Assembly (NCBI GenBank): GCA_905480105.1
Contig: CAJQPC010000082.1
Coordinates: 1-38,440 of the forward strand
Source: an uncultured bacterium
Lineage (GTDB): Bacteria > Myxococcota_A > UBA796 > CAJQPC01
Length of the DNA: 38,440 nt
Direction: 5' to 3'
In this document: piece after piece, positions 15,814 through 22,566 of the stretch
Layout of the letters: each line of letters starts with the position of its first letter
How positions within the stretch are numbered: position 1 is the first letter of the stretch
Made by a program: the position numbers and the translations under genes
The notes under the pieces: generated by a model
What the model was told of the DNA's origin: nothing
The model's database searches: none
Seen by the model: only the letters and a program-made list of their open reading frames with translations

Positions 15814-16716
15814 ATGCGCGAGCAGATGCACCAACGGGTCAAGGACGCCCAAGACCAGATCACCCAAGCCCTGAGCGCCATCGACGGCCAGGACTTTGAA
15901 GAGACCCACTGGGAGCGTCCCGGCGGCGGCGGCGGGCGAACCCGTGTGCTCGAGAACGGCGCTGTGTTCGAGAAGGCCGGCGTGAACACATCGGCCGTAC
16001 ATGGGGAGCTGCCCGAGGCGGCGGTGGCCAGTATGCGCGGCAAGGGAATCGACAGCGATGAGAGGCGCTTCTTTGCCACCGGCCTGTCCCTGGTCCTTCA
16101 CCCTTGGAACCCCCACGCGCCCACGGTTCACCTGAACTACCGCTACTTTGAGTTGGGCACCCCAGAAGCCCCTGTGGCCTGGTGGTTTGGGGGCGGCGCC
16201 GATCTGACCCCTGCCTACCTGTATGCGGACGACGCCCAGCACTTCCACAGCCACCTGAAAGGCGCGTGTGACGGCGTAGACCCTTCCTTTTACCCCGCTT
16301 TTAAGAAGCGCTGTGACGACTACTTTTGGCTGAAGCACCGAGAGGAGGCCCGGGGGCTGGGCGGCATCTTCTACGATGACCTGCGGGACCGGGATCCCCA
16401 GGAGCTCTTCACCTTGGCCGACCGCTGTATGTCGTCGTTCTTGCCGAGCTACCTGCCGATTCTGGAGCGCCGCCGGGACATGCCATTCACCGACGCCGAA
16501 CGCGACTGGCAGCTGCAACGCCGGGGCCGCTACGTGGAGTTCAACTTGGTGTGGGACCGGGGCACCCTGTTTGGGCTTCGTACCGGAGCAAGGGTGGAGT
16601 CGGTTTTGATGTCCCTGCCGCTCAACGCGCGCTTCCGGGCGGAGTTTGTTCCCGAGCCCGGGAGCCGAGAGGCGGAGATACAGGAGGTGCTGAGAGCCCC
16701 GAGAGACTGGGTGTAG
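15814..16716 (+). CDS. hemF: Oxygen-dependent coproporphyrinogen III oxidase
   Basis: HemF converts coproporphyrinogen III to protoporphyrinogen IX using O2 in cytoplasmic heme synthesis. The 300-residue product has the expected length and the family blocks: WERPGGGGGRTRVLENGAVF, FATGLSLVLHPWNPHAPTVH, WWFGGGADLTPAYLYADDA, the PROSITE-type block DDYFWLKHREEARGLGGIFY, and RRGRYVEFNLVWDRGTLFGL. The start ATG 15814 has a distant GGAG site. The last 95 bp overlap the MATE gene on the opposite strand. Ferrochelatase, the last step of the same pathway, lies about 5 kb away in a separate unit; no other heme genes are in the window. Confidence 0.97.
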   Translation: MREQMHQRVKDAQDQITQALSAIDGQDFEETHWERPGGGGGRTRVLENGAVFEKAGVNTSAVHGELPEAAVASMRGKGIDSDERRFFATGLSLVLHPWNPHAPTVHLNYRYFELGTPEAPVAWWFGGGADLTPAYLYADDAQHFHSHLKGACDGVDPSFYPAFKKRCDDYFWLKHREEARGLGGIFYDDLRDRDPQELFTLADRCMSSFLPSYLPILERRRDMPFTDAERDWQLQRRGRYVEFNLVWDRGTLFGLRTGARVESVLMSLPLNARFRAEFVPEPGSREAEIQEVLRAPRDWV

Positions 16717-18058
16717 CTGCGAGCCGAGCCTGACCTTGCAAGACGTAAAGCGTGGTCAAGACTCCAGCGAGCCCACTGGCCAGCAGCCCCAGGGCCGTTC
16801 CCCAGAAAAAACCGGCCAATCCACCCATCTGACTCCCTACATAGGCCCCGCCACCCAGCAACACCGGCGTGCGCAGGAGGGTCAGGAGGGTCGCAGGCAG
16901 CGGCCGCCCCAACGCGTTTAGAGCGTTGCTGGCGATGAAAAACCCACCAATGACCACGTGGGCGATGGGCAGGATCCAGAGGTACTGCTCCAAGATGGCC
17001 AGCACGGTGGGGTCCTTGGAGAACACCGTAGAGAGCGGCACCCGAAAGATGGCCAAGGTGGCATAGGAGAGCCCCCCCAGACCGATGCTCCAGATCAGGC
17101 TGTGCTTGAGCACCCGGGCCACCCGATCATGGCGTTTGGCCCCGTGGTTCTGGCCAATAAAAGGGGCCAGACCAATGCCCACGGCGATGGTGGGAAGCAG
17201 GGCGAATATCTCAATGCGTCCACCGGCACCAAAAGCGGCCACTGCTGCATCCCCATAGCCAGCCGCTATCCCGGTCAGGAAACCAATGGTGAGGGGCTGG
17301 GCCAGGTTGGTGAACGCCGCTGGGCCACCGATCTTCAGGACCCGCCCCCAGGAGTCTGGGATGAGGGAGAGCTCAGCTACCGAGAAGCGCAGCAGGTTCT
17401 CTCGCTTGTGAAGAATCCAGAGCGCCACAACCAGCGTGATCGCCCGCGAGGCCAGTGTGGCCAGTGCAGCCCCCTCCATGCCCATGGCTGGGATGGGTCC
17501 GAAACCGAAGATCAGGATGGGATCCAGAACGCCATTGGCGACCCCCGCCGCGGTCATCACAAGCGCAGGCGTCTTGGTGTCGCCCGCTGCCCGAATCGCG
17601 GACATGCCCAGCATCGGCACGACGATCGCACCCGCGCCGGCAAACCAGATGCGCAGGTAGCCGGCTGCCAGCTCTAAAACCTCCCCTTCCCCACCCAGGG
17701 CTTGCAGAAGAGGCTCCACGCTGAGCCACCCCACCACGCTCACCACGCCGACCAGCGCCACGCCCAAGAGCAGGGTGTGGGTGGTCAGGCGCTGAACCTC
17801 TTCCTTGTGACCGCCGCCGATGGTGCGACTGAGCACAGAGGTCGTCCCAATTCCCAGGCCCATCGCCACGCTTCCGACCACCATGACCACTGGAAAGGTC
17901 AGGCTCATGGCCGCCAGGGCGTCGGTCCCCAGCATGGACACAAACCAAGTGTCCACCAGGTTGAACGCCATGACCGCGAAGAGCCCAAGCCCCATCGGCC
18001 CCACCAGCCTGAGAAGCTGCTTGGAAACGGAACCCTGGGTCAGGTCACGAGAACTCAT
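16622..18058 (-). CDS. MATE family multidrug/toxin exporter
   Basis: The 478-residue protein has about twelve membrane spans and the two-lobed MATE pattern. Lobe one begins LLRLVGPMGLGLFAVMAFNL and contains DTWFVSMLGTDALAAMSLTF and GLGIGTTSVLSRTIGGGHKE. Lobe two repeats it (GGPAAFTNLAQPLTIGFLTG ... GIGLAPFIGQNHGAKRHDRV). MATE exporters use Na+ or H+ gradients to expel cationic compounds through the inner membrane; substrate unknown. The roughly 30-residue Ser/Pro/Arg-rich tail (SLSGLSAPPVSPP...) after the last span is encoded antisense to the end of hemF. The tail looks non-conserved and could result from loss of an earlier stop. Six bp downstream of the DoxX-like gene, so probably co-transcribed. 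Confidence 0.92.
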   Translation of the reverse strand: MSSRDLTQGSVSKQLLRLVGPMGLGLFAVMAFNLVDTWFVSMLGTDALAAMSLTFPVVMVVGSVAMGLGIGTTSVLSRTIGGGHKEEVQRLTTHTLLLGVALVGVVSVVGWLSVEPLLQALGGEGEVLELAAGYLRIWFAGAGAIVVPMLGMSAIRAAGDTKTPALVMTAAGVANGVLDPILIFGFGPIPAMGMEGAALATLASRAITLVVALWILHKRENLLRFSVAELSLIPDSWGRVLKIGGPAAFTNLAQPLTIGFLTGIAAGYGDAAVAAFGAGGRIEIFALLPTIAVGIGLAPFIGQNHGAKRHDRVARVLKHSLIWSIGLGGLSYATLAIFRVPLSTVFSKDPTVLAILEQYLWILPIAHVVIGGFFIASNALNALGRPLPATLLTLLRTPVLLGGGAYVGSQMGGLAGFFWGTALGLLASGLAGVLTTLYVLQGQARLAATPSLSGLSAPPVSPPLGSRAREQTPPGSAR

Positions 18059-18064
18059 AAACGC

Positions 18065-18451
18065 CTAAGAATCGGTGGACACGTCGACCAGGCACCGTTC
18101 GGCCGGACGAAGCAGGTACGACCCCGCGGTCAGCCCCAGGAAGACCATAAGGGGAACGGTCTCCGCAATTGCATCTCCGTTGGCGATGTGGGAGAAGAGC
18201 GCGCCGGAGAAAGCGAAAAACAGACCGGCGTAGGCCCACTCCTTTGCGCGTCCCAACTTGGGTGCCAGAATCGCGATGACACCCAAGACATACCAGAACC
18301 CCAGAAAGCGGATCAGGTAGGTGGGGTAGCCCAGGTGCTCGAAGTTCTGAATCATCTCTGGGGGACTGAGCAGCTTGAATACACCCGTTCCGGTGGTCCC
18401 CAGTGCGAGCAGTCCGGTGGTGATCCAGTAGCCAATTGTCTTGCCGGTCAT
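18065..18451 (-). CDS. DoxX-like small membrane protein
   Basis: The ORF track starts at 18625, but ATG 18451 follows AAGGA by 9 nt and begins MTGKTIGYWITTGLLALGTT, directly at the first membrane span. The 128-residue protein has four spans in the DoxX-like arrangement: GTGVFKLLSPPEMIQNFEHL then GYPTYLIRFLGFWYVLGVIA then a short KLGRAKEWAYAG loop, ALFSHIANGD and a final span. The conserved FEHLGYP-type loop and the ALFSH-GD motif support the family. Function is not established for this subfamily; DoxX relatives are linked to oxidative stress and quinone reduction. A divergent LysR regulator and shared operator suggest direct control; the MATE gene follows 6 bp later. Confidence 0.8.
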   Translation of the reverse strand: MTGKTIGYWITTGLLALGTTGTGVFKLLSPPEMIQNFEHLGYPTYLIRFLGFWYVLGVIAILAPKLGRAKEWAYAGLFFAFSGALFSHIANGDAIAETVPLMVFLGLTAGSYLLRPAERCLVDVSTDS

Positions 18452-18502
18452 GGTGCATGTCCTTGTGAGACTGCAAGCTACGCGCGGTCCTCGCCTGTGT
18501 CG

Positions 18503-18537
18503 ATTATGGAATACTGTGCATGAGTTGACAGGAATTC
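18503..18537 (-). promoter_or_regulatory. Divergent doxX-lysR promoter/operator
   Basis: In the 92-bp gap between doxX-like and lysR genes, the minus strand reads CTGTCA (18531-18526), 17 nt, CATAAT (18508-18503): a good sigma-70 promoter for the doxX-MATE unit. An imperfect dyad, GAATACTGT (18509-18517) facing ACAGGAATTC (18528-18537), covers its spacer and -35 element and lies just before the lysR start at 18544. This is the expected place for a LysR-type binding site. Sequence elements are seen; binding is inference. Confidence 0.5.
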
Positions 18538-18543
18538 GTTCAG

Positions 18544-19476
18544 ATGGACCTTGCCCTACCAGAGACCGTTGAGCTCCAGGCCTTGGTGGCTGTTGTGGAC
18601 GCCGGATCTCTCTCTGCCGGTGCACGGGTGCTCAGCATCCCCCGCGCCACCCTCTCGCGCCGCCTGAGCCGCTTGGAGGAGCGACTCGGTGTGCGTCTGC
18701 TGCATCGAAACACGCGCTCCCTGCGCATGAGCCCAGCAGGCACGGAGCTCTACCGACACGCCCGCGGCATTCTGAGCGCGCTCAAGGACGCCACGCAGGC
18801 TGTTCAGCCCCAAGATGCTGAGCCCAGCGGTCTGCTCCGAGTCTCGGTCCCCCCCTTGAACAGCGCCGCCTTTCGTCGGATGTTGCTCGAGTTTGCCCTG
18901 GAGTACCCCAAGGTCCAGCTGGAGGTGATCGCGACCACGGCCCACCAAGATCTGCAGCGTGACCAGATCGATGTGGCCTGGCGGGCTGGGCCCACCCTGG
19001 ACCCTGGACTGATCGCTCGGCGGCTGCACACCACCCAGCTCCAGGCCGTCGCCACCCCCGAATACCTGCTGACCCACGGCAACCCTACTCGCATAGAAGA
19101 CCTATCTGAGCACCGCTGCATCGTGGGTTTTGCTCGCGGGGAGCGGCCCGTTACCGCTTGGCCAACCCTGGACGGAGGCTTGGTCCGCGTCCGCCCTGCT
19201 CTGGCCCTTAATGACCTGTACCTCTCTTACGAGGCCACCTTGGCCGGCTTGGGAATCACGCTCTTGCCCTCCGGCCTGGCCCAGCGGGCTATCGACAAGG
19301 GTCAGCTGCAAGCGGTGCTCCCCGAGCACATCGGCAGCGCGTCGCAGGTCTCCCTGGTCTTCGCAGAGCGCCACCTGATGAAACCAGCCCTGCGGGCCTT
19401 CCTGGACCATGCAGTGGCCTGGTCAAAAGACGCACATCTGGGAGAGATGTTCAAGGGCCTGGACGTGGCTAACTGA
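18544..19476 (+). CDS. LysR family transcriptional regulator
   Basis: The 310-residue protein has the standard LysR length and layout. The N-terminal winged helix reads VELQALVAVVDAGSLSAGAR and LSIPRATLSRRLSRLEERLG then VRLLHRNTRSLRMSPAGTEL. A linker helix and a two-lobed periplasmic-binding-like effector domain follow (GLLRVSVPP ... LEVIATTAHQDLQRDQIDVA ... GLGITLLPSGLA). It resembles the CrgA/AaeR-type branch. Divergent orientation to the doxX-MATE unit suggests it controls those genes in response to a small molecule, perhaps a MATE substrate or redox-active compound. It ends about 48 bp before the alpha/beta-hydrolase gene. The effector is unknown. Confidence 0.93.
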   Translation: MDLALPETVELQALVAVVDAGSLSAGARVLSIPRATLSRRLSRLEERLGVRLLHRNTRSLRMSPAGTELYRHARGILSALKDATQAVQPQDAEPSGLLRVSVPPLNSAAFRRMLLEFALEYPKVQLEVIATTAHQDLQRDQIDVAWRAGPTLDPGLIARRLHTTQLQAVATPEYLLTHGNPTRIEDLSEHRCIVGFARGERPVTAWPTLDGGLVRVRPALALNDLYLSYEATLAGLGITLLPSGLAQRAIDKGQLQAVLPEHIGSASQVSLVFAERHLMKPALRAFLDHAVAWSKDAHLGEMFKGLDVAN

Positions 19477-19524
19477 ACACAAGTCAGGTACTTTGCACAC
19501 GCCCTGGTGGGCGATGGAGAACCG

Positions 19525-20610
19525 ATGCTCTGGCTCGTGCTGGCCTGTACCTCAAAAGAACCCACCGAGGCTGCGCCAGAGCGCAGCACGCCACAGGACT
19601 GGGGGCCCTACGCGGTGGGCGTGGACACCCAGTGGTACACCGATGCGCGCGGCAAAGAGATGCTGGTCGATGTCTGGTACCCCGCGGTGGACGGCGGGGA
19701 AGCGCTGCACGACTACGCCCCCTTTGTGCTCCAGGTACAGGGTCTCAACGACGCTCAACCCGACACCCGCGGCGGCCCCTATCCCTTGATCGCCTTTACC
19801 CATGGCTTGGGTGGCATTCGCTTCCAGTCGGCCAGCCTCAGCGAGTTCTGGGCGAGCCACGGCTTTGTGGTGGTGGCGCCGGACCACGTGAACAACACCC
19901 TGCTGGACCTGGACGAGTCCCTGCTCGGAATCGTGGCCTTAGAGCGCCCCGGCGATGTCAGCTCCGCCATTGACTTTGTGCACGAACACGAGCGCTTTGG
20001 CGCCCTGGTTGACCCCGACGCCCCTATTGGAGTGGCCGGTCACTCCTTTGGTGCGGTGACCTCGTTGACCGTGGGCGGAGCCAAGATCGACGTGGAACAG
20101 GCGGTGGCCTACTGCCAGACCCACGGTGGGGGCGGCTGCAGCTTCTTTCAGGAGGACCTGGCCACCGAAGGGGCCCTGGTTGGCGAGCCAGATCCCAGAG
20201 TCGTCGCGCTGGCCTCGTTGGCGCCAGGTGCTTGGTTCTTGTTTGGGCCAGACGGCGAGAATCTCCAGAACACAGTGCCCGCGCTGATGATCGGCGCAAC
20301 CCAAGACACCGTGCTGAAATACGAGACGGACTTCCTACCCACCGCCGAGCGAGTCGCCGCACCCAAGCGGGTGATCACACTGCGCGAGGCCGGCCACTGG
20401 GGATTCTCCGATATGTGCGCGCTGGTACCCGTCTTCGAGGACTGCCAAGGCGCCGAGAGCGGGTACATGGACCCGGCTCGCACCATGTCCCTGACCCAGT
20501 TCGCAACCACCCTGCACCTGGGCTGGTATCTGACACAAGACCCCGCATACGCGCCTGAGCATTGGGCGGAATGGACGGGTGCGGACTTTGACGTGGTGAG
20601 CAGCGAGTAG
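19525..20610 (+). CDS. Secreted alpha/beta-hydrolase lipoprotein (PAF-acetylhydrolase/dienelactone-hydrolase-like)
   Basis: The chosen start is ATG 19525 after GGAGAACCG, giving MLWLVLAC, a seven-residue lipoprotein signal. The track start at 19507 would add only the acidic MGDGEP. The fold follows platelet-activating-factor acetylhydrolase-like esterases: VDVWYPA, the oxyanion strand PLIAFTHGLGG, VVVAPDH, nucleophile elbow VAGHSFGAVTS (Ser174), then VPALMIGATQDTV (acid strand) and LREAGHWGFSDMC (catalytic His). All triad residues seem present. It should hydrolyse an ester outside the inner membrane; substrate unknown. Two Cys near QTHGGGGCSFF and one at EDCQGAE may form disulfides. It follows lysR in the same direction. 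Confidence 0.8.
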   Translation: MLWLVLACTSKEPTEAAPERSTPQDWGPYAVGVDTQWYTDARGKEMLVDVWYPAVDGGEALHDYAPFVLQVQGLNDAQPDTRGGPYPLIAFTHGLGGIRFQSASLSEFWASHGFVVVAPDHVNNTLLDLDESLLGIVALERPGDVSSAIDFVHEHERFGALVDPDAPIGVAGHSFGAVTSLTVGGAKIDVEQAVAYCQTHGGGGCSFFQEDLATEGALVGEPDPRVVALASLAPGAWFLFGPDGENLQNTVPALMIGATQDTVLKYETDFLPTAERVAAPKRVITLREAGHWGFSDMCALVPVFEDCQGAESGYMDPARTMSLTQFATTLHLGWYLTQDPAYAPEHWAEWTGADFDVVSSE

Positions 20611-20643
20611 GTCAGGGATGGGCGTTTTCTCAGCTGTCTTCCC

Positions 20644-20659
20644 GATGCCCTGTGGCATC
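20644..20659. terminator. Hairpin between convergent hydrolase and ExbD-like genes
   Basis: GATGCC-CTGT-GGCATC is a perfect six-pair stem with a four-base loop between two convergent genes, 34 bp after the hydrolase stop. A short TTTTCTC run lies on its left side, which would follow the stem for the leftward gene only as A-rich RNA. There is no strong U-tract either way, so it is a weak bidirectional terminator candidate. Confidence 0.3.
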
Positions 20660-20699
20660 ACGGCGCGTCGAATCGAGCGCGCACGCTTTGCCCCGCGGC

Positions 20700-21200
20700 C
20701 TACTTCACTCCACCCGCCACCGTCTGGTAGGGAAACATTCGCAGCCCACCATTGCGGGGATCATCTCGGGCCGCATCCATCACGCCGATCAGGCTGTTGT
20801 ACGGCACTCGGCCGTCGGGTACCAGGACCATGTCCTCGGTGTAGGGGTGCTCGTCTTTGACCAAAGCCAGTAGACGCGTGAGCTCGGCGTAGTCATAGCT
20901 GTCGTCATTCACACAGCTGCCTGTTGTACAGGCGATGAAAAAGCCCTGCTCGTCCTCCTCTAAGACCCCCTCGGTTCCCTGGATGTACAGCCCCGACCTG
21001 GTGACCGCCACGCTCAGCTTCAGCCGCGGCGTATCGATCTCATCCTCACAGTCGCTCGAGCAGATGGCCGGGGCGGTCGTCTCTACCACCGCCAGCTCTA
21101 CAAAAGTGGTCCCCATCAGCAGGAAGGGAATCAAGATCGAGACCAGGTTCATGATGGGAACCAAGTCCAGAATGGCGGACTCAGACTCGCGGCGCTTCAT
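20700..21200 (-). CDS. ExbD/TolR-like biopolymer transport protein, orphan
   Basis: The 166-residue protein has ExbD topology: a short cytoplasmic N-terminus, one span (AILDLVPIMNLVSILIPFLL), then a periplasmic domain ending in the ExbD-like YTEDMVLVPDGRVPYNSLIG then VMDAARDDP. In ExbD and TolR the span contains an essential proton-path Asp (P-L-I-D-V). Here that position is Asn18 (P-I-M-N-L), with an Asp six residues earlier. The periplasmic part carries two Cys pairs (CSSDC; CTTGSC), unusual for ExbD. No ExbB/TolQ partner or TonB is in the window. It may belong to a non-canonical motor-stator set encoded elsewhere. The DUF6435 and hemH genes lie upstream in the same direction. Confidence 0.75.
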   Translation of the reverse strand: MKRRESESAILDLVPIMNLVSILIPFLLMGTTFVELAVVETTAPAICSSDCEDEIDTPRLKLSVAVTRSGLYIQGTEGVLEEDEQGFFIACTTGSCVNDDSYDYAELTRLLALVKDEHPYTEDMVLVPDGRVPYNSLIGVMDAARDDPRNGGLRMFPYQTVAGGVK

Positions 21201-21246
21201 GGCGACTCCGGGCGTGGGGGGCTCGGAGATGGACCTTTAGGAAGCG

Positions 21247-21281
21247 GCCTGGGTTCCCAGCTTTTGGGCATTGACCCAGGC
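21247..21281 (-). terminator. Hairpin between DUF6435 and ExbD-like genes
   Basis: GCCTGGGT (21247-21254) pairs perfectly with ACCCAGGC (21274-21281), and an inner CCCA/TGGG pair sits in the loop. It lies 8 bp after the DUF6435 stop on the minus strand. No T-run follows, so it could be an attenuator, RNA-stability hairpin or weak terminator. Confidence 0.3.
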
Positions 21282-21288
21282 TTGACGG

Positions 21289-21465
21289 TCAGGAGGCCTG
21301 GGCCCTGAGCGCCTCGAGCTGGTCCTGCAGCCCCTCGATCTCCTTGGTGAGCTCAGCAAACTCACGCAGCTTGCCGTTTCGTTGGAGCTGCATCGCCTCC
21401 TCTTCCTTGGCGGAGATCTCCTTGCGTATCTTCTTAATGGGGTCGCTCTTGAACCAGCCGAACAT
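21289..21465 (-). CDS. DUF6435-like small coiled-coil protein
   Basis: The ORF track starts at 21534, but ATG 21465 follows AGGAGACACC and gives a 58-residue protein beginning MFGWFKSDPIKKIRKEISAK. The short MFGWFKxDPxKK start, a helical charged body, and MQLQRNGKLREFAELTKEIE match my recollection of DUF6435, a family of small helical proteins with no known function. It is charged, has no signal peptide and should be cytoplasmic, perhaps membrane-associated through its aromatic N-terminus. It starts 50 bp after ferrochelatase in the same direction and is probably co-transcribed with it. Confidence 0.7.
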   Translation of the reverse strand: MFGWFKSDPIKKIRKEISAKEEEAMQLQRNGKLREFAELTKEIEGLQDQLEALRAQAS

Positions 21466-21515
21466 GGTGTCTCCTAGATGTGACCCCTTGGGCTGCCAGC
21501 GCCCCAAAAGTGCGC

Positions 21516-22520
21516 TCAGAGCCCTCGAACCCACTCCGCCAGCCCATCCACCCAGGTCTGTGTGGCGTTCACACAGGGCACCCGCAGCAGAGTCTCGCCG
21601 CCTGCCTCCAGAAAATCCTCCTTTGCCCGGTCGCCGATCTCCTCGATGGTCTCCAGACAGTCAGCGGTGAAGGACGGGGTAAGGACGGCCAGAGTCTTGA
21701 CCCCGTCTTGGGCCAGCTTTGGCACGACTTGGTCGGTGAAGGGCTGAATCCAGGGGGTCTTGCCCAGGCGGCTCTGAAAGCTCTGGGTGCACTGCTCTGG
21801 CGCCAAGCTCAGAGCGTCCATCAGAGCCTGGGTCGTGGCCTGGCACTGGGCCCGATAGCAGTGGCGGTTGGCCGGCACGATCTTGGCGCAACACGCATAG
21901 TCCTTGGCCAGACAGTGGTTGCCGCTGTGGTCGGTGGTCTTCAGCTGGCGTTCGGGCACCCCGTGGTAGGAAAACAGCACGTGGTCTGCCTGGGCCACCG
22001 CCTCCCGAGCCAGCTCTGCTTGGGCGTGGATAAAGGCAGGAAGATCGTAGAAATCCTGGATGATCTGCAGGGGCGGCGGCACAGCCATCTCGGCAGAGAT
22101 CTCGTTGATCTGGGCCAAGCTCGAGGCCGTGCTGGCGCTGGCGAACTGAGGGTAGAGAGGCAACACGATAATGCGCTCACAGTCGGCTAGCTCCGCCATG
22201 GCGCCCGGTGTACCTGGGTTTCCGTAGCGCATCCCCAAGGCCACTTTGTAGCCCTGACCCAGGGCCTGCTGGACCCCATTTTTCAGGGCCCGACCGTAGA
22301 CTAAGAGCGGGCTCCCTTCAGGCATCCAGACCGTCTTGTAGGCGGCCGCAGACTTGGGGGATCGGAAGGGAGCGATCACGCCATTGACCAGCAACCAACG
22401 CCCCAAACCGTTTATGTCCAACACCCTTGGGTCCATCAAGAACTCCCTTAGGTAGCGGCGCACCTCGGGGGTATTCGGCGCATCGGGGGTGCCCAAGTTG
22501 AGCAACAAGAGTCCGGTCAT
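21516..22520 (-). CDS. hemH: Ferrochelatase
   Basis: HemH inserts Fe2+ into protoporphyrin IX, the last step of heme b synthesis. The 334-residue product has the family marks LLLLNLGTPDAPNTPEVRRY, FLMDPRVLDI, PLYPQFASAST (PLYPQYS block) and the catalytic-His loop LFSYHGVPERQL (His186). A Cys-rich stretch, CLAKDYACC...CYRAQC (Cys203, 210, 211, 221, 226), replaces the usual loop. Several bacterial ferrochelatases carry a [2Fe-2S] cluster on internal Cys, so a cluster is plausible here, though which Cys bind it cannot be told by reading. It heads a leftward unit with the DUF6435 gene. hemF lies in a separate unit about 5 kb away. Confidence 0.96.
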   Translation of the reverse strand: MTGLLLLNLGTPDAPNTPEVRRYLREFLMDPRVLDINGLGRWLLVNGVIAPFRSPKSAAAYKTVWMPEGSPLLVYGRALKNGVQQALGQGYKVALGMRYGNPGTPGAMAELADCERIIVLPLYPQFASASTASSLAQINEISAEMAVPPPLQIIQDFYDLPAFIHAQAELAREAVAQADHVLFSYHGVPERQLKTTDHSGNHCLAKDYACCAKIVPANRHCYRAQCQATTQALMDALSLAPEQCTQSFQSRLGKTPWIQPFTDQVVPKLAQDGVKTLAVLTPSFTADCLETIEEIGDRAKEDFLEAGGETLLRVPCVNATQTWVDGLAEWVRGL

Positions 22521-22566
22521 GGGTACAACGCCCTCGCTAGCTGTGCAGGTTGGTTAACCGACGGGC

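Noticed and set aside
12269-16716. A metabolic cluster made of thioesterase, SCO1-like protein, 2OG oxygenase and hemF
   Set aside because: The genes face alternate directions with separate control regions, and no shared pathway can be argued from the sequence.
17702-18523. 273-residue plus-strand ORF
   Set aside because: It is antisense to the MATE and DoxX-like genes, with His/Gln-rich composition typical of shadows.
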